Shown: positions 33,949 through 44,195 of the stretch, piece by piece | Layout: each line of letters starts with the position of its first letter | Numbering within the stretch: the first letter of the stretch is position 1 | NCBI RefSeq assembly: GCF_014250685.1 | Contig: NZ_JACFAJ010000006.1 | Coordinates: 310,001 to 374,000 of the forward strand | DNA length: 64,000 bases | Direction of reading: 5' to 3' | Source of the DNA: Cetobacterium sp. 2A | Lineage (GTDB): Bacteria > Fusobacteriota > Fusobacteriia > Fusobacteriales > Fusobacteriaceae | Made by a program: the position numbers and the translations under genes | Notes under the pieces: model-generated | The model's input: only the letters and a program-made list of their open reading frames with translations | What the model was told of the DNA's origin: nothing | The model's database searches: none

Positions 33949-34980
33949 TTAGTAAATGAACATTCCATCTCCAAAACTAAAGAAATGGTACTCCTTTTGT
34001 ACTGCTTCTTTATATACTTCCATCATAAATTCACGATTAGAAAAAGCTGAAATAAGCATTAATAAAGTTGATTTTGGTAAATGGAAATTTGTTATTAACG
34101 CATCTACTACTTTAAATTTATATCCTGGATAGATAAAAATTGAAGTAGAATCCGATATGTTTTTTAACTCTCCGTTCTCATCTACCGCTGACTCTAAAGC
34201 CCTTACAGTCGTTGTTCCAACTGCTACCACTCTTCTTTTTTCTTTTTTTGCTAAATTTATAATTTCCACTGCTGAAGCAGGTATTTCAAATCTTTCCTCA
34301 TGCATTTTATGATCTAAAACATCTTCAGTTTGAACAGGTCTAAATGTCCCAAGCCCAACCTCTAAAAATACATCTACAACTTGAATTCCTTTTTGCTCTA
34401 TTCTTTGTAATAATTCTTTTGTAAAATGTAATCCAGCAGTAGGAGCTGCAACTGATTCACCTTTTATTGCATATACTGTTTGGTATCTCTCTTTTTGAGA
34501 TAGAGCTTCAACTATATATGGAGGAAGTGGCATTTTTCCAAGCTTATCTAAAACTTCTTCAAAAGCTCCCTCATAAGAGAATTTTAAAACTCTATTTCCA
34601 TCCTCTTTTATCTCAATAAGTTCTCCAACTAACTCTTCGTTATCTCCGATAGTTAATTTTTGTCCTATTTTTAATTTTTTAGCTGGTTTTAAAAGACATT
34701 CCCAAGTATTTAAATCAATTCTTTTTATTAAAAGAATCTCTAATATTCCACCTGTGTCTTTTTGTCCAAAGAGTCTTGCTGGAATTACTTTTGTTGAATT
34801 TCTAACAAGGACATCTCCTGGATTTAAATAATCTATAATATCATAAAAATGTTTATCTTCTATCTTTTGAGTTTCTTTATTTATCACCATAAGTTTAGAA
34901 TGATCTCTAGGCTCTCTAGGCTTTTGACCAATTAACTCATCTGGTAAGTGATAATCATAATCATTTAATTTTGTTGACAC
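33949..34980 (-). CDS. queA: S-adenosylmethionine:tRNA ribosyltransferase-isomerase QueA
   Basis: A 343-residue enzyme that builds epoxyqueuosine on tRNA by transferring the ribosyl part of SAM. Typical stretches are YDYHLPDELIGQKPREPRD, APTAGLHFTKELL and TNFHLPKSTLLMLISAF. The start is GTG at 34980, two bases after the prmC stop. QueG/QueH and tgt are not in the window. Confidence 0.97.
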   Translation of the reverse strand: MSTKLNDYDYHLPDELIGQKPREPRDHSKLMVINKETQKIEDKHFYDIIDYLNPGDVLVRNSTKVIPARLFGQKDTGGILEILLIKRIDLNTWECLLKPAKKLKIGQKLTIGDNEELVGELIEIKEDGNRVLKFSYEGAFEEVLDKLGKMPLPPYIVEALSQKERYQTVYAIKGESVAAPTAGLHFTKELLQRIEQKGIQVVDVFLEVGLGTFRPVQTEDVLDHKMHEERFEIPASAVEIINLAKKEKRRVVAVGTTTVRALESAVDENGELKNISDSTSIFIYPGYKFKVVDALITNFHLPKSTLLMLISAFSNREFMMEVYKEAVQKEYHFFSFGDGMFIY

Positions 34981-34982
34981 TA

Positions 34983-36101
34983 TTATTCACCATTCTTTCT
35001 TCCTATAACTACTCTTTCTATTCCTCCATAGTCACAAACTCTAGCAACTATTACAAATCCATTTTCTTCCATAAATCCTTGAACTTTATCAGCTTGGTTA
35101 TATCCAACTTCAAAAGCTAAATATCCTCCAACTTTTAAATAGTTTTTAGCTTCTTTAGATATTGTTTTATAAAAATAATATCCATCGCCTTTATCAGTCA
35201 GTGCTCCTGCTGGTTCATGTATTCTTACTTCTGGCTGTAATGTTTCATATTCTGTTTGTGGAATATAAGGTGGGTTAGAAACGATAAGAGAGTAATCTTT
35301 ATCTTTTACACTCGAGAAAATATCTGATTTTTGTAATTTTAAGTTTGATACATTATTTAATTCTCTATTTATCTTAGCAACTTCTAATGCATCCGAACTT
35401 ATATCAAGCCCTAATACACTTGAAGTTGGTACCTCTTTAGCTAAAGTTATGGCTATTGCTCCACTTCCAGTTCCAATATCTAGAACTTTTGGATTTTCCA
35501 TATCTTGTAATAAAAATTTACATTGTTCTACAAGTATCTCTGTATCAGGTCTTGGAATAAGAACCCTCTCATCCACTTTAAATGGGTATCCATAAAATTC
35601 CCATTCTCCAATTAAATACTGAAGTGGTCTTTTATTTTTAGCCCTTTGAATCAATGTATCTTTTATTTTTATTCTGTCTTCTTCACTTATTTTCTTATGA
35701 AAATTAAGTGTTAAAGTTCCTCTAGTTACTCCTAGAATATGTGCAAATATATATTCTGCATCCAGTCTAGCGTCATTTACACCATTGGTCTTCAAATACT
35801 CTATACTCTTATTTAAAAGTTCTCTATTTTCATCTTGATAACTAATAGTATCTTTTTCTTCTGGAGTAACAGTTTTTAAAATTTCATCAAAAGATAATCT
35901 TTTTCTTGCCATCTCTTTTAAAAAATTTTTAACTTTTTCTTTCTGATCTAAACTTAGCTCCATGTCAGAGTAAACATATAAACTTATTCTATCTAGTTTT
36001 AAAACATGGGCAACTATCTTTTGACTTTCTAAACGTGATTTTGAAAAGGAGTATTTTTTCAAATACTCCTCAGAAAAATTAAGTATATCAAGTAACTTCA
36101 T
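34983..36101 (-). CDS. prmC: Release factor glutamine methyltransferase with doubled N-terminal domain
   Basis: PrmC methylates the Gln of the GGQ motif in RF1 and RF2. The catalytic domain has VLDIGTGSGAIAI (206-218) and SNPPYIPQTEYE (NPPY at 276-279). At 372 residues it is about 90 longer than usual. The extra part is a second copy of the helical N-terminal domain: residues 2-68 and 94-158 align, with EYLKKY/EYLKTN, SRLES/ARLDA, AHVL/AHIL and ARKR/KNKR in register. The gene is directly downstream of prfA, its substrate gene, as in many bacteria. Confidence 0.93.
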   Translation of the reverse strand: MKLLDILNFSEEYLKKYSFSKSRLESQKIVAHVLKLDRISLYVYSDMELSLDQKEKVKNFLKEMARKRLSFDEILKTVTPEEKDTISYQDENRELLNKSIEYLKTNGVNDARLDAEYIFAHILGVTRGTLTLNFHKKISEEDRIKIKDTLIQRAKNKRPLQYLIGEWEFYGYPFKVDERVLIPRPDTEILVEQCKFLLQDMENPKVLDIGTGSGAIAITLAKEVPTSSVLGLDISSDALEVAKINRELNNVSNLKLQKSDIFSSVKDKDYSLIVSNPPYIPQTEYETLQPEVRIHEPAGALTDKGDGYYFYKTISKEAKNYLKVGGYLAFEVGYNQADKVQGFMEENGFVIVARVCDYGGIERVVIGRKNGE

Positions 36102-36106
36102 AAAAA

Positions 36107-37183
36107 TTACTCTCCTGCGCTTGTTAACATTTCTGCTTGTGAGAATGTTGTTAGAGCATCTATCATGTCTTCTAAATCTCCATCCATAAACGCATCTAAT
36201 TGGTGAACTGTATATTTAATTCTGTGGTCAGTTACTCTTCCTTGAGGATAGTTATAAGTTCTGATTTTCTCAGATCTATCTCCAGTTCCAACTTGAAGTC
36301 TTCTTTCTCCTTCAACAGCAAGTCTTTGAGTTTCTAATTCCATCTCATAAAGTTTAGAAAGTAAATGTTTCATAGCTTTTTCTCTATTTTTTAACTGTGA
36401 TCTCTCATCTTGACACTGAACTACTACTCCAGTTGGTAAGTGAGTTATTCTAACAGCAGAGTCAGTCATGTTTACGTGCTGACCTCCAGCTCCTCCAGCT
36501 CTATATGTATCTATTTTTAACTCAGATGGATTGATTTTAACAATTTGTTGAACTTCATCAATTTCTGGTAAAACAGCTACAGTTGCAGTTGATGTATGGA
36601 TTCTTCCAGAAGATTCTGTCTCAGGAACTCTTTGAACTCTGTGAACTCCAGACTCAAATTTAAGTCTTGAGTAAGCTCCTTGTCCATTGATTGTAAATAC
36701 AACCTCTTTCATTCCACCTACACCAATCTCTTGCTTTTCGATAACGTCAATTTTCCATTTTCTTCTCTCAGCATATCTACAGTACATTCTAAATAAGTTT
36801 CCAGCAAATAGAGCAGCCTCGTCTCCTCCAGCTCCTCCTCTTATCTCTATGATAACACTTCTATCATCATTAGGATCTTTTGGAAGTAGAAGAACTTTCA
36901 TTTGATTTTCAATCTCAGGTAAGATATCTTCTATTTCTCTCATTTCTTCTTGCATCATATCTTTCATATCTGGATCTTTTTCTGCTCTTATGTTAGTTTT
37001 TATAAAATCTAAATCTTCTTGGTATCTCTTGTATTCCCTATACTTTTCAACGATTTCTGTCATATCATTTAAAGCTTTGTTTAGCTCCATCATTTTCTTA
37101 GGATCAGCTAAAACTTCTGGTGAACCTAATGCTTCTAAAAGTTCATCATGCTTTACTATTACTTCTTCTAATTTAGCGTACAC
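36107..37183 (-). CDS. prfA: Peptide chain release factor 1
   Basis: 358 residues that read UAA and UAG. The codon-recognition PxT motif is seen as RVPETES, and the catalytic GGQ in [14 protein letters not shown]. The [17 protein letters not shown] stretch is typical. The start is GTG at 37183 after a GGGAG site. It heads the prfA-prmC-queA-rsmD-xseB-ispA run; all gaps are 19 bp or less. Confidence 0.97.
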   Translation of the reverse strand: MYAKLEEVIVKHDELLEALGSPEVLADPKKMMELNKALNDMTEIVEKYREYKRYQEDLDFIKTNIRAEKDPDMKDMMQEEMREIEDILPEIENQMKVLLLPKDPNDDRSVIIEIRGGAGGDEAALFAGNLFRMYCRYAERRKWKIDVIEKQEIGVGGMKEVVFTINGQGAYSRLKFESGVHRVQRVPETESSGRIHTSTATVAVLPEIDEVQQIVKINPSELKIDTYRAGGAGGQHVNMTDSAVRITHLPTGVVVQCQDERSQLKNREKAMKHLLSKLYEMELETQRLAVEGERRLQVGTGDRSEKIRTYNYPQGRVTDHRIKYTVHQLDAFMDGDLEDMIDALTTFSQAEMLTSAGE

Positions 37184-37309
37184 TACTAAACCAACTCCCT
37201 TTTTTTTCTATACTTTAACTTATAAATTATATCATACTTACATATAAAAATCAAAAAATCTTCCCCACAGACCTAAGAGAAGACTTTCCACTAATACCAT
37301 TTATTCTTT

Positions 37310-37711
37310 TTAATTTTTACTTTGTAATCTTTTAAGAGCTATTTCTCTTGCCTTTATATATTGTTCAGTTGAAATATATTCTTGAACAGCTATTTGATAT
37401 CTAAACTTATCCTTAATAATTGAAGCTTCAATAGCTCCTAGCTGATCCGCCAATTCATCTAACTTATCTAAATTCTTCTTTGGATTATCCAATATACATT
37501 TATTTACTTCAATCTCTAAAGACTTTCTATCTAAGATTAAAAGCTTATATTTACTACTTGCCTCGCTGATTATCTGTTTAACTTGATTTATATTTTCTTG
37601 AGGTACTCCAACATTTTTAAAATCATCATCTGCTATAATCCCCAAACCTTCGTTTCCAAATGAAGATAATGTTAAAATCAAGAAAAATATGCTTGTAAAT
37701 ATCTTACTCAT
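37310..37711 (-). CDS. Small exported helical protein in the sigma-factor operon (Spy/CpxP-like?)
   Basis: A 133-residue protein with a signal peptide (SKIFTSIFFLILTLSSFG) and a helical mature part. Pairs of helices (NINQVKQIISEASSKYKLLI and RYQIAVQEYISTEQYIKARE) recall the Spy/CpxP/ZraP type of periplasmic stress chaperone, but the LTxxQ hallmark is not present. I treat the family as unknown. It is the third gene after an ECF sigma factor and a short membrane protein, so it may be a periplasmic sensor or target of that system. Confidence 0.6.
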   Translation of the reverse strand: MSKIFTSIFFLILTLSSFGNEGLGIIADDDFKNVGVPQENINQVKQIISEASSKYKLLILDRKSLEIEVNKCILDNPKKNLDKLDELADQLGAIEASIIKDKFRYQIAVQEYISTEQYIKAREIALKRLQSKN

Positions 37712-37723
37712 AAACTTCCTCCA

Positions 37724-38044
37724 CTAAATTTGTAATTCTGAAACAAAAAGTTTTTCTGTACTAAAGTCCTCTGTAACTTTTTTAAAATCACTCTGCTCAA
37801 AGAAATGCTCTATATTCCACTCTATTGATTTTTGAGTTTTTTTATCAACTCTCTCCTCTTTGTTGAAAGCTGTATTTTTTTGTAAAATATCTGGTCCTTT
37901 AAAAATAAGGTCATATGATGTTCCTGTAAAGATGCCCATTACAAAAAGTGAAACTGAAAGAATAGATACTTTCTTATTTTTTTTCTTTTCTTCCTCAAGT
38001 AAATTTTTGTATATATTGGCTCTAACTCTTTCTTTTGGAGTCAT
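37724..38044 (-). CDS. Short single-pass membrane protein, candidate anti-sigma factor
   Basis: 106 residues: a basic cytoplasmic N-terminus of about 28 (TPKERVRANIYKNLLEEEKK), one membrane helix (about 30-48, VSILSVSLFVMGIFTGTSY) and a charged outer part. The position directly after an ECF sigma gene fits an anti-sigma factor, although no zinc-binding HxxxCxxC motif is present. The ATG at 38044 comes one base after the sigma stop (TAGTATG), with GGAGG inside the sigma gene. The start at 38056 (GTG) overlaps that ribosome site and is unlikely. Confidence 0.6.
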   Translation of the reverse strand: MTPKERVRANIYKNLLEEEKKKNKKVSILSVSLFVMGIFTGTSYDLIFKGPDILQKNTAFNKEERVDKKTQKSIEWNIEHFFEQSDFKKVTEDFSTEKLFVSELQI

Positions 38045-38045
38045 A

Positions 38046-38498
38046 CTAAATTGCACCTCCCATATCCTTAATCGCCTTGTAGTATATTGTTTTTATCGTC
38101 GATAGATTCAAATCTTTCATATCTGCTATCTCTCTTAACTTATAACCATAAATATCTTTTAGTACCACTATCTCCCTCTCTTGAAAACTAAGTTTTTTAA
38201 GATTTTCTTCTAATAAAATTGGCCCATGAACATCTGTATAAGATTCTAAATTTAATATCTCATCATTTAACTCCATATTCAATTTTCTTTTCCTAAAGAA
38301 GTCATAAGTTTTATTTATAGCTATCCTATAAATCCAAGTGTAGAGATTGCTGTCCTTTCTAAAGCTCTTCAAATTTTTATATACACTGATAAAAACTTCT
38401 TGAGCGATATCTTCGGCATCCTCAGGATTTTTTACAACACTGAGAATTTTATAATACACTCTATCAAAATATGTGTCGTAGATTTCCTCAAAGTCCAT
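38046..38498 (-). CDS. ECF-type RNA polymerase sigma factor
   Basis: 150 residues. Region 2 runs DFEEIYDTYFDRVYYKIL to AEDIAQEVFISVYKNLKSF, ending with RIAINKTYDFFRKRK. Region 4 is LSFQEREIVVLKDIYGYKLREIADMKDLNLSTI (two adjoining pieces). Region 3 is absent, as in the sigma-70 ECF group. It likely directs RNA polymerase to envelope-stress genes. It leads a three-gene unit with a membrane protein and an exported protein. The stimulus is not readable. Confidence 0.9.
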   Translation of the reverse strand: MDFEEIYDTYFDRVYYKILSVVKNPEDAEDIAQEVFISVYKNLKSFRKDSNLYTWIYRIAINKTYDFFRKRKLNMELNDEILNLESYTDVHGPILLEENLKKLSFQEREIVVLKDIYGYKLREIADMKDLNLSTIKTIYYKAIKDMGGAI

Positions 38499-38570
38499 TT
38501 AATCCCTCACAGTAAAAAGATACTCTTAACATAAATTAGACTCTAAAACTTATTAAAAAGTTTTATTTTT

Positions 38571-39626
38571 TTATTTTATATCAAGGTCTTCTTTTATCAT
38601 TTTTTTTAGTTCCTCTATTATATCTTCTTCATTCACCTTTTTGAAGATTTTTCCTTTTTTAAATAAAACTCCAACACCTTTTCCACCAGCAACTCCGTAA
38701 TCTGCTTCTTTGGCTTCCCCAGGTCCATTTACCACACAGCCCATAACAGCTATTTTTATTTTATTAGATAATCCACCAAATTCTTTTTCTACTTCTTTAG
38801 TTAATCCAATCAAATCTATTTCTGTTCTACCACAAGTAGGACAAGATATAATCTCAACACCTTCATCCCTAAGTCCTAAAACTTTTAATATTTCTCTTGC
38901 CACTTTTATTTCCTCAACAGGATTTTCTGTTAGAGATACCCTTATTGTACTTCCAATTCCATCTACTAGTAAAGACCCAATTCCAATTGCAGATTTTATT
39001 GATCCTTGAAACGCCGTTCCCGCCTCAGTAACTCCTAAATGTAGTGGATAATTAAACTTTTTCGAAATTTTTCTGTATGCTTCAACCATCATTTTCACAT
39101 TACTTGATTTTAAAGAGATTATTATATTATGAAAGTTATACTTTTCCAAAAGATTTACATGATAAATAGCACTTTCAACCATCGCATCAGCTGTTGGACG
39201 TCCATATTTTTCTAATATCTCTTTTTCTATTGATCCTGAATTAACTCCAATTCTTATTGGTATATTCTTTTCTTTTGCCATTTCAACAACTATTTTTACC
39301 TTGTCATCTCCACCTATATTTCCTGGATTTATTCTAAGTTTGTCTATTCCATTTTCCATAGCTTTAAGAGCAAGTCTATAATCAAAATGAATATCAGCAA
39401 CCAATGGAATATTTATTTGTTTTTTTATTTCTGATATCGCTAAAGCTGCTGCCTCACTATTAACGGTAACTCTTACCATCTCACATCCTGCAGCTTCTAA
39501 CTCTTTTATTTGAAGTACTGTCTTTTCTACATTATCAGTAGGAGTATTAGTCATCGATTGTATGATAACTCTATTTTCTCCTCCTAGTTCAATATTTCCA
39601 ACTTTAACAACTCTACTTATGCTCAA
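38571..39626 (-). CDS. ispG: 4-hydroxy-3-methylbut-2-en-1-yl diphosphate synthase
   Basis: A 351-residue iron-sulfur enzyme of the non-mevalonate (MEP) isoprenoid pathway. Cluster ligands are in [12 protein letters not shown] and [16 protein letters not shown]-barrel motifs include IQSMTNTPT and [13 protein letters not shown]. The start is TTG at 39626 with AGGAG nine bases upstream. It presumably belongs to the miaB-rho-M23 transcript, 59 bp after it. Confidence 0.96.
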   Translation of the reverse strand: MSISRVVKVGNIELGGENRVIIQSMTNTPTDNVEKTVLQIKELEAAGCEMVRVTVNSEAAALAISEIKKQINIPLVADIHFDYRLALKAMENGIDKLRINPGNIGGDDKVKIVVEMAKEKNIPIRIGVNSGSIEKEILEKYGRPTADAMVESAIYHVNLLEKYNFHNIIISLKSSNVKMMVEAYRKISKKFNYPLHLGVTEAGTAFQGSIKSAIGIGSLLVDGIGSTIRVSLTENPVEEIKVAREILKVLGLRDEGVEIISCPTCGRTEIDLIGLTKEVEKEFGGLSNKIKIAVMGCVVNGPGEAKEADYGVAGGKGVGVLFKKGKIFKKVNEEDIIEELKKMIKEDLDIK

Positions 39627-39658
39627 ACTTTTCCACTCCTTCTTTATATTAGTAAAGA

Positions 39659-39688
39659 AGTCCTAGATCCCATCCGGGTCCAGGACTA
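39659..39688 (-). terminator. Hairpin after the M23 peptidase gene
   Basis: AGTCCTGGACCC pairs imperfectly with GGGATCTAGGACT around GGAT. The T-tract is weak (TTCTTTACT), so it may be an attenuator before ispG or an RNA-stability element rather than a full terminator. Confidence 0.5.
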
Positions 39689-40762
39689 TCTTGCTAGGTA
39701 TTTCATTGGATCATAAGGTTTATTATTTTTTCTGATTTCAAAGTGTAAATGAGGTCCTGTTACTCTTCCGCTCATACCTGTTTTACCTATTACATCACCA
39801 GCTTTAACTCTTGTTCCCTTTTTTACATATATATCATTTAAATGAGCTGATCTAGTTTCAAACCCATCATTATGTTTTATTATTATTATTTTACCATATC
39901 CTGACATGTATCCAACAAAACTAACATGTCCATCTTTTGCTGCTTGAAGAGGAATATATCTGGCCTTTAAATCTACACCCGTATGTTGAATATATCTTTT
40001 TAATACTGGATGGAATCTATTTCCAAAAGGACTTGATACTCCAGTCCACTTCACAGGCATATTAAATGAATATTTAGCTAAACTACTTGTAACAGATTTT
40101 TTAGTCTTAGATTGACTAACTTTCGCAGTTTTTACTGTTGTTTCAACTGGTCTTGTTTTTTTAGCCAATATAACTCTATTTACAACCGATAGATCTGGAT
40201 CTTTTATAAAAATTTCCTGACCTGGCTTTAAATTGTTCGCATATTCATTATTATATTTTTTCAGTTCGTCTATTTTAACTTTATATTTTGATGCAATTCT
40301 ATAGAGAGAATCTCCTTTTTTAACCTCATAAAAAATTCCATTCTCAGTTATTATATTTATCTCATCACCAATTTTTAGTGTTTTAGATAATTTTGGATTG
40401 TTGGCTTGAAGTATTTCTAAATCTATATTATACTTTTCAGCTATACCACTTAAAGTATCACCACTTTTAACAGTATAAATCTCTTTTTGAGGTGTTTTAA
40501 ACTCTTCAACTTCTGTTTTTTCAACTATTTCAGTGGTTTTTTCTTCTTCTTTAATTATTTTATACTCTCTTTCAACACTATAGAAATTACTAGTTAATAA
40601 CTCTATACCACCGTTTTCTTCTTCTGATTCTACAGTCTCTGAAACATAAAAATCTGAAAATTTTTCAACATCGATGGGTTCTCCTATAAGAGAGGGATAA
40701 AATTTGAAAATAGCTAATGAAAGACATCCTACCCCAATTAAGCTCTTTAGAAAAAACTTCAT
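39686..40762 (-). CDS. LysM-containing M23 peptidase (murein hydrolase or activator)
   Basis: 358 residues with an N-terminal membrane or signal segment ([17 protein letters not shown]). A low-complexity acidic region precedes two LysM peptidoglycan-binding repeats (about 95-138 and 144-187: [16 protein letters not shown] and [16 protein letters not shown]). The C-terminal M23 domain has HTGVDLKA and GPHLHFEIR, which keep the zinc-ligand pattern, so it may be an active endopeptidase. It resembles NlpD/MepM proteins. Its ATG overlaps the rho stop by 4 bp. Confidence 0.9.
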   Translation of the reverse strand: MKFFLKSLIGVGCLSLAIFKFYPSLIGEPIDVEKFSDFYVSETVESEEENGGIELLTSNFYSVEREYKIIKEEEKTTEIVEKTEVEEFKTPQKEIYTVKSGDTLSGIAEKYNIDLEILQANNPKLSKTLKIGDEINIITENGIFYEVKKGDSLYRIASKYKVKIDELKKYNNEYANNLKPGQEIFIKDPDLSVVNRVILAKKTRPVETTVKTAKVSQSKTKKSVTSSLAKYSFNMPVKWTGVSSPFGNRFHPVLKRYIQHTGVDLKARYIPLQAAKDGHVSFVGYMSGYGKIIIIKHNDGFETRSAHLNDIYVKKGTRVKAGDVIGKTGMSGRVTGPHLHFEIRKNNKPYDPMKYLAR

Positions 40763-42009
40763 GATTTCCCCCTCTCAACCGACTTCTCATAAATCTCAAG
40801 GAGTTTTTCATTACTTGGTGTTGTTGATATTGAATCTATCAATTTTTTAGCCCCAGTAGCTCTATCAAACTGTGCTAAATATCTTCTGATTTTCCAAATA
40901 GCATCCAAATCTTTTTTCGATATCAATAACTCTTCTTTTCTTGTTCCAGACTTTTGAATATCTATGGCTGGATATATTCTAAGTTCTGCTAAATTTCTAT
41001 CTAAATGAATATCCATATTTCCAGTTCCCTTGAACTCTTCATATATTACATCATCCATTTTACTTCCAGTATCAATTAGTGCAGTAGCTATTATTGTTAA
41101 ACTTCCACCATCTTTGATATTTCTAGCTGAACCAAAGAATTTTTTAGGATAATATAGAGCTGTTGGATCTATTCCTCCGGAAATCAACTTTCCACTTGAT
41201 GGAATAACTATATTATAAGCTCTTGCAAGTCTTGTTAAAGAATCCATTAAAATTACTATATCTTCTCCGTTTTCAAGTTTTCTTTTAGCTCTTTCCAGAA
41301 CCATCTCTGTAACTTTTATATGATTTTTAGGATCCTCATCAAATGTTGATGAAAATACTTGTGCTCCTTTAACTGACTCTTTGATATCCGTTACTTCTTC
41401 TGGTCTTTCATCTATTAGCAGAATCCAAACCTCTACTTCTTTATGATTTTCAATAATTGAATTTGCAATATTACTAATTAAGATAGTTTTTCCTGCTTTT
41501 GGAGGTGCTACAATAAGTCCTCTTTGCCCTTTTCCAATAGGAGCAATTAGGTCAATTATTCTTCCACCTATATTTTTAGGATCGCTCTCTAACTTAATAT
41601 GTTCTGTTGGATATGAAGGTGTTAACTCATCGAACGGCACTCTTGATTCAGCTTTTTGAATAGTTCCACCATTTACAAGTAATACTTTTTTCAAAGCATA
41701 GTTCTTTTCTTCAGGAGCTGGCTCTCTAACTTCTCCAACAACAAAATCCTCTGTTCTTAATTTAAATCTTCTAATTTGGGATGCTGAAACATACACGTCT
41801 TTTTCAACGTTTGTTCCTCTTAAAAATCCATATCCATCTGCTAGGACATCTAAACTACCCCAAGCAATATCTGTTAATTCTTTACTCTCCAAATACTCCT
41901 CTATCAACTGAATTACTTCCGATTTTTTTGTTCTGCTTGAATAATCTATACCTAATTGTTTTGCAATTTCTTGTAGTTCCTTTAACAAAAATTTCTCCAG
42001 TTTCTCCAT
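40759..42009 (-). CDS. rho: Transcription termination factor Rho
   Basis: A 416-residue hexameric RNA helicase. The N-terminal Rho domain ([19 protein letters not shown]) is followed by an RNA-binding cold-shock-like domain ([10 protein letters not shown]) and an ATPase with Walker A ([12 protein letters not shown]), then [27 protein letters not shown] and [14 protein letters not shown]. The length is close to E. coli Rho. It is 12 bp after miaB and overlaps the M23 gene. Confidence 0.97.
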   Translation of the reverse strand: MEKLEKFLLKELQEIAKQLGIDYSSRTKKSEVIQLIEEYLESKELTDIAWGSLDVLADGYGFLRGTNVEKDVYVSASQIRRFKLRTEDFVVGEVREPAPEEKNYALKKVLLVNGGTIQKAESRVPFDELTPSYPTEHIKLESDPKNIGGRIIDLIAPIGKGQRGLIVAPPKAGKTILISNIANSIIENHKEVEVWILLIDERPEEVTDIKESVKGAQVFSSTFDEDPKNHIKVTEMVLERAKRKLENGEDIVILMDSLTRLARAYNIVIPSSGKLISGGIDPTALYYPKKFFGSARNIKDGGSLTIIATALIDTGSKMDDVIYEEFKGTGNMDIHLDRNLAELRIYPAIDIQKSGTRKEELLISKKDLDAIWKIRRYLAQFDRATGAKKLIDSISTTPSNEKLLEIYEKSVERGKS

Positions 42010-42021
42010 CTCGCCCCCAAG

Positions 42022-43344
42022 TTATTTTTTTTCTTTAACCATTTCTCCTGATAATGACCACGATAAAGTGTCTGTTATCTTTACATCTTGGAAAGTCCCG
42101 GCTAAATCATCGGCTCCATCAAATAAAACAATTTTATTGCTAGATGTTCTAGCACTTAAAATATCCTTATTTTTTTTACTTGGTCCTTCAACTAACACTC
42201 TTTCAACTTTACCTATAAAAGAACGGCTGAATTGCTTTGCAATTTCATCCTGTATCTCCATAAGTCTTAAAAGTCTTTCTTTTTTTAGCTCATCTGAAAT
42301 TTGCCCATCCATCTTAGCTGCAACTGTTCCAGATCTTTGGGAATACATATATGTAAATGCTGTCCCAAATTCAACTTTTCTAACAACATCTAAAGTTTCT
42401 AGGAAGTCCTCTTCTGTTTCACCTGGAAAACCGACTATTATATCAGTTGTTAAACATACATCTGGAATTTTATTTTTAATTTTTTTTGCAAGTTCTATAT
42501 AATTTTCCTTATCATAACCTCTATTCATAAGTTTTAAAATTCTAGAAGATCCTGATTGGATAGGCATATGTAGCCATCTTGAAATCTTTTGGTTTTTAGA
42601 TATTACTTCAATTACATCTTCAGTAAAATCTCTAGGATGTGGAGATACAAACCTTACTATAAATTCTCCCTCAATCTTACAAATTTCTCCTAATAATTTT
42701 GCAAACGTATCTTCATTTTTAAAATCTTTACCGTATGAATTAACATTTTGCCCAAGAAGAATTATCTCCTTGTATCCCTTTTCAACAAACACTCTGATCT
42801 CATCTAATATCTGTTCTAATGGAACTGATCTTTCTCTTCCTCTAACATAAGGAACTATACAGTAAGTGCAGAAATTATTACATCCATAAGTTATTGGGAT
42901 TGAAGCTGTCCTTGGTGATTCAAAATCAGCATCCAGTCTCGGCGGAACCTCATCTTCATCACCTGTATAAACTATATATTCTTCTTCTCCCAATTCAATT
43001 TTTTCAATAGCAGAAGGTATTTTTCCTATATTTTGATTTCCCATTACTAAATCAATTATTGGGAATTTTTTGGCTAATTTCTCTCCTTGTTCTTGAGCAA
43101 AACATCCAGTTATACCAATAATACTTCCTCTTTGCTCTTTTATTTGTTTCAACTCTCCCATTTTTCCATATATTTGAGTCGCTGCGCCTTCTCTTACTGT
43201 ACATGTATTTAAAAATATTATATCCGATTCATGTATATCTTCAGTTACCTCATATCCCATATTTTGAAATATTTTTTTTATTTTTGCACTCTCATTAACA
43301 TTCATCTGGCATCCGTAAGTAACTACTGCTGCTTTTTTAGCCAT
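42022..43344 (-). CDS. miaB: tRNA-2-methylthio-N6-dimethylallyladenosine synthase MiaB
   Basis: A 440-residue radical SAM methylthiotransferase acting on i6A37 of tRNA. The N-terminal UPF0004 domain carries cluster ligands in TYGCQMNVNES, FLNTCTVREGA and GITGCFAQEQ. The radical SAM motif is CNNFCTYCIVPYVRGRERS, and a TRAM domain ends the protein (about 375-435). Its normal length and CNNFCTYC distinguish it from MtaB and RimO. It heads the miaB-rho-M23 run. Confidence 0.95.
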   Translation of the reverse strand: MAKKAAVVTYGCQMNVNESAKIKKIFQNMGYEVTEDIHESDIIFLNTCTVREGAATQIYGKMGELKQIKEQRGSIIGITGCFAQEQGEKLAKKFPIIDLVMGNQNIGKIPSAIEKIELGEEEYIVYTGDEDEVPPRLDADFESPRTASIPITYGCNNFCTYCIVPYVRGRERSVPLEQILDEIRVFVEKGYKEIILLGQNVNSYGKDFKNEDTFAKLLGEICKIEGEFIVRFVSPHPRDFTEDVIEVISKNQKISRWLHMPIQSGSSRILKLMNRGYDKENYIELAKKIKNKIPDVCLTTDIIVGFPGETEEDFLETLDVVRKVEFGTAFTYMYSQRSGTVAAKMDGQISDELKKERLLRLMEIQDEIAKQFSRSFIGKVERVLVEGPSKKNKDILSARTSSNKIVLFDGADDLAGTFQDVKITDTLSWSLSGEMVKEKK

Positions 43345-43443
43345 TTTTCCTCCTCATAACTATATATATAAGTGATTATTTTTTCATCAATAATTATGAA
43401 AATTATACCATGGCATATTTTATTTATCAAATAAATTGTTTCT

Positions 43444-44097
43444 CTATTTAAATATCTCCCCAGCCTCTAAATACCATAGGAGTAAGTCTATTTCATCCAT
43501 TGGAATTCCTACCTCGGAACAATATTTCTTTAGTTTCTCTTCAATCTCCAAATATAATCTCGGAGTAATTGTTTTAGGTATCTCATGTATAATTTCTAAT
43601 CTAACTAAATTTCTCAAAATATGTCTATCTAAAATAGCTACTTCTTCTCCAAATCCTACGTTTCTTAGGAAGTGTCCAGCTTCTTTATAAGACATCCCTT
43701 TTATATTTTTTACTATCCACTCTCTCCTCTCTTGAGTATTGGGAAAACTACTAAAAAAATCTTTTGTTATAATATGATGATCTACATTTGTCATCTGTTC
43801 TCTTAACTCTACCAAATACTTGGCCTTATTATTCTTAAATCTCACAATATTTAAATATGGAGTTATCTCCTCTACTGTCCCATTAAATAAAAGTCCATTA
43901 TCTCTTAATTCAGTTATAGCTCTCCAAGCATTTTTAGCTTTTGATTGCGGAGTTAATATACAAAATGACAATTCTGCATGAATGCTTAAATTGTCACCAT
44001 TCGTCCAAGTATCCTTAAATTCTTTCAATCTCTTTTGGATATCTTTTTTCATTTTTATATAAACTTTTTCTATTTCATAAAAATACTCATTTTTCAT
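43444..44097 (-). CDS. N-glycosylase/DNA lyase, Ogg2 type
   Basis: A 217-residue helix-hairpin-helix base-excision enzyme. The hairpin region IKGMSYKEAGHFLRNVGFGE contains the likely catalytic Lys, and ILDRHILRNL the catalytic Asp. LSFCILTPQSKAKNAWRAI matches the N-terminal part of the Ogg2 family, which removes 8-oxoguanine and nicks the strand. Ogg2 is best known from archaea and scattered bacteria. AAGGAGG precedes the ATG. It lies downstream of the nucleoside salvage genes but after a terminator. Confidence 0.85.
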   Translation of the reverse strand: MKNEYFYEIEKVYIKMKKDIQKRLKEFKDTWTNGDNLSIHAELSFCILTPQSKAKNAWRAITELRDNGLLFNGTVEEITPYLNIVRFKNNKAKYLVELREQMTNVDHHIITKDFFSSFPNTQERREWIVKNIKGMSYKEAGHFLRNVGFGEEVAILDRHILRNLVRLEIIHEIPKTITPRLYLEIEEKLKKYCSEVGIPMDEIDLLLWYLEAGEIFK

Positions 44098-44149
44098 TTT
44101 TTCCTCCTTAAATTATCCTCTCTATGATTTTAACTCAAAACTCTGTATA

Positions 44150-44188
44150 AAAAAAGAGAGAGTTGTAACTTTTTTTAGTTACAACCCT
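44150..44188 (-). terminator. Terminator after cdd
   Basis: GTTGTAAC and GTTACAAC pair around a T/A-rich loop, and a TCTCTCTTTTTTT tract follows on the minus strand. It ends the bmp-deoB-deoD-cdd unit. Confidence 0.85.
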
Positions 44189-44195
44189 CCAAATT

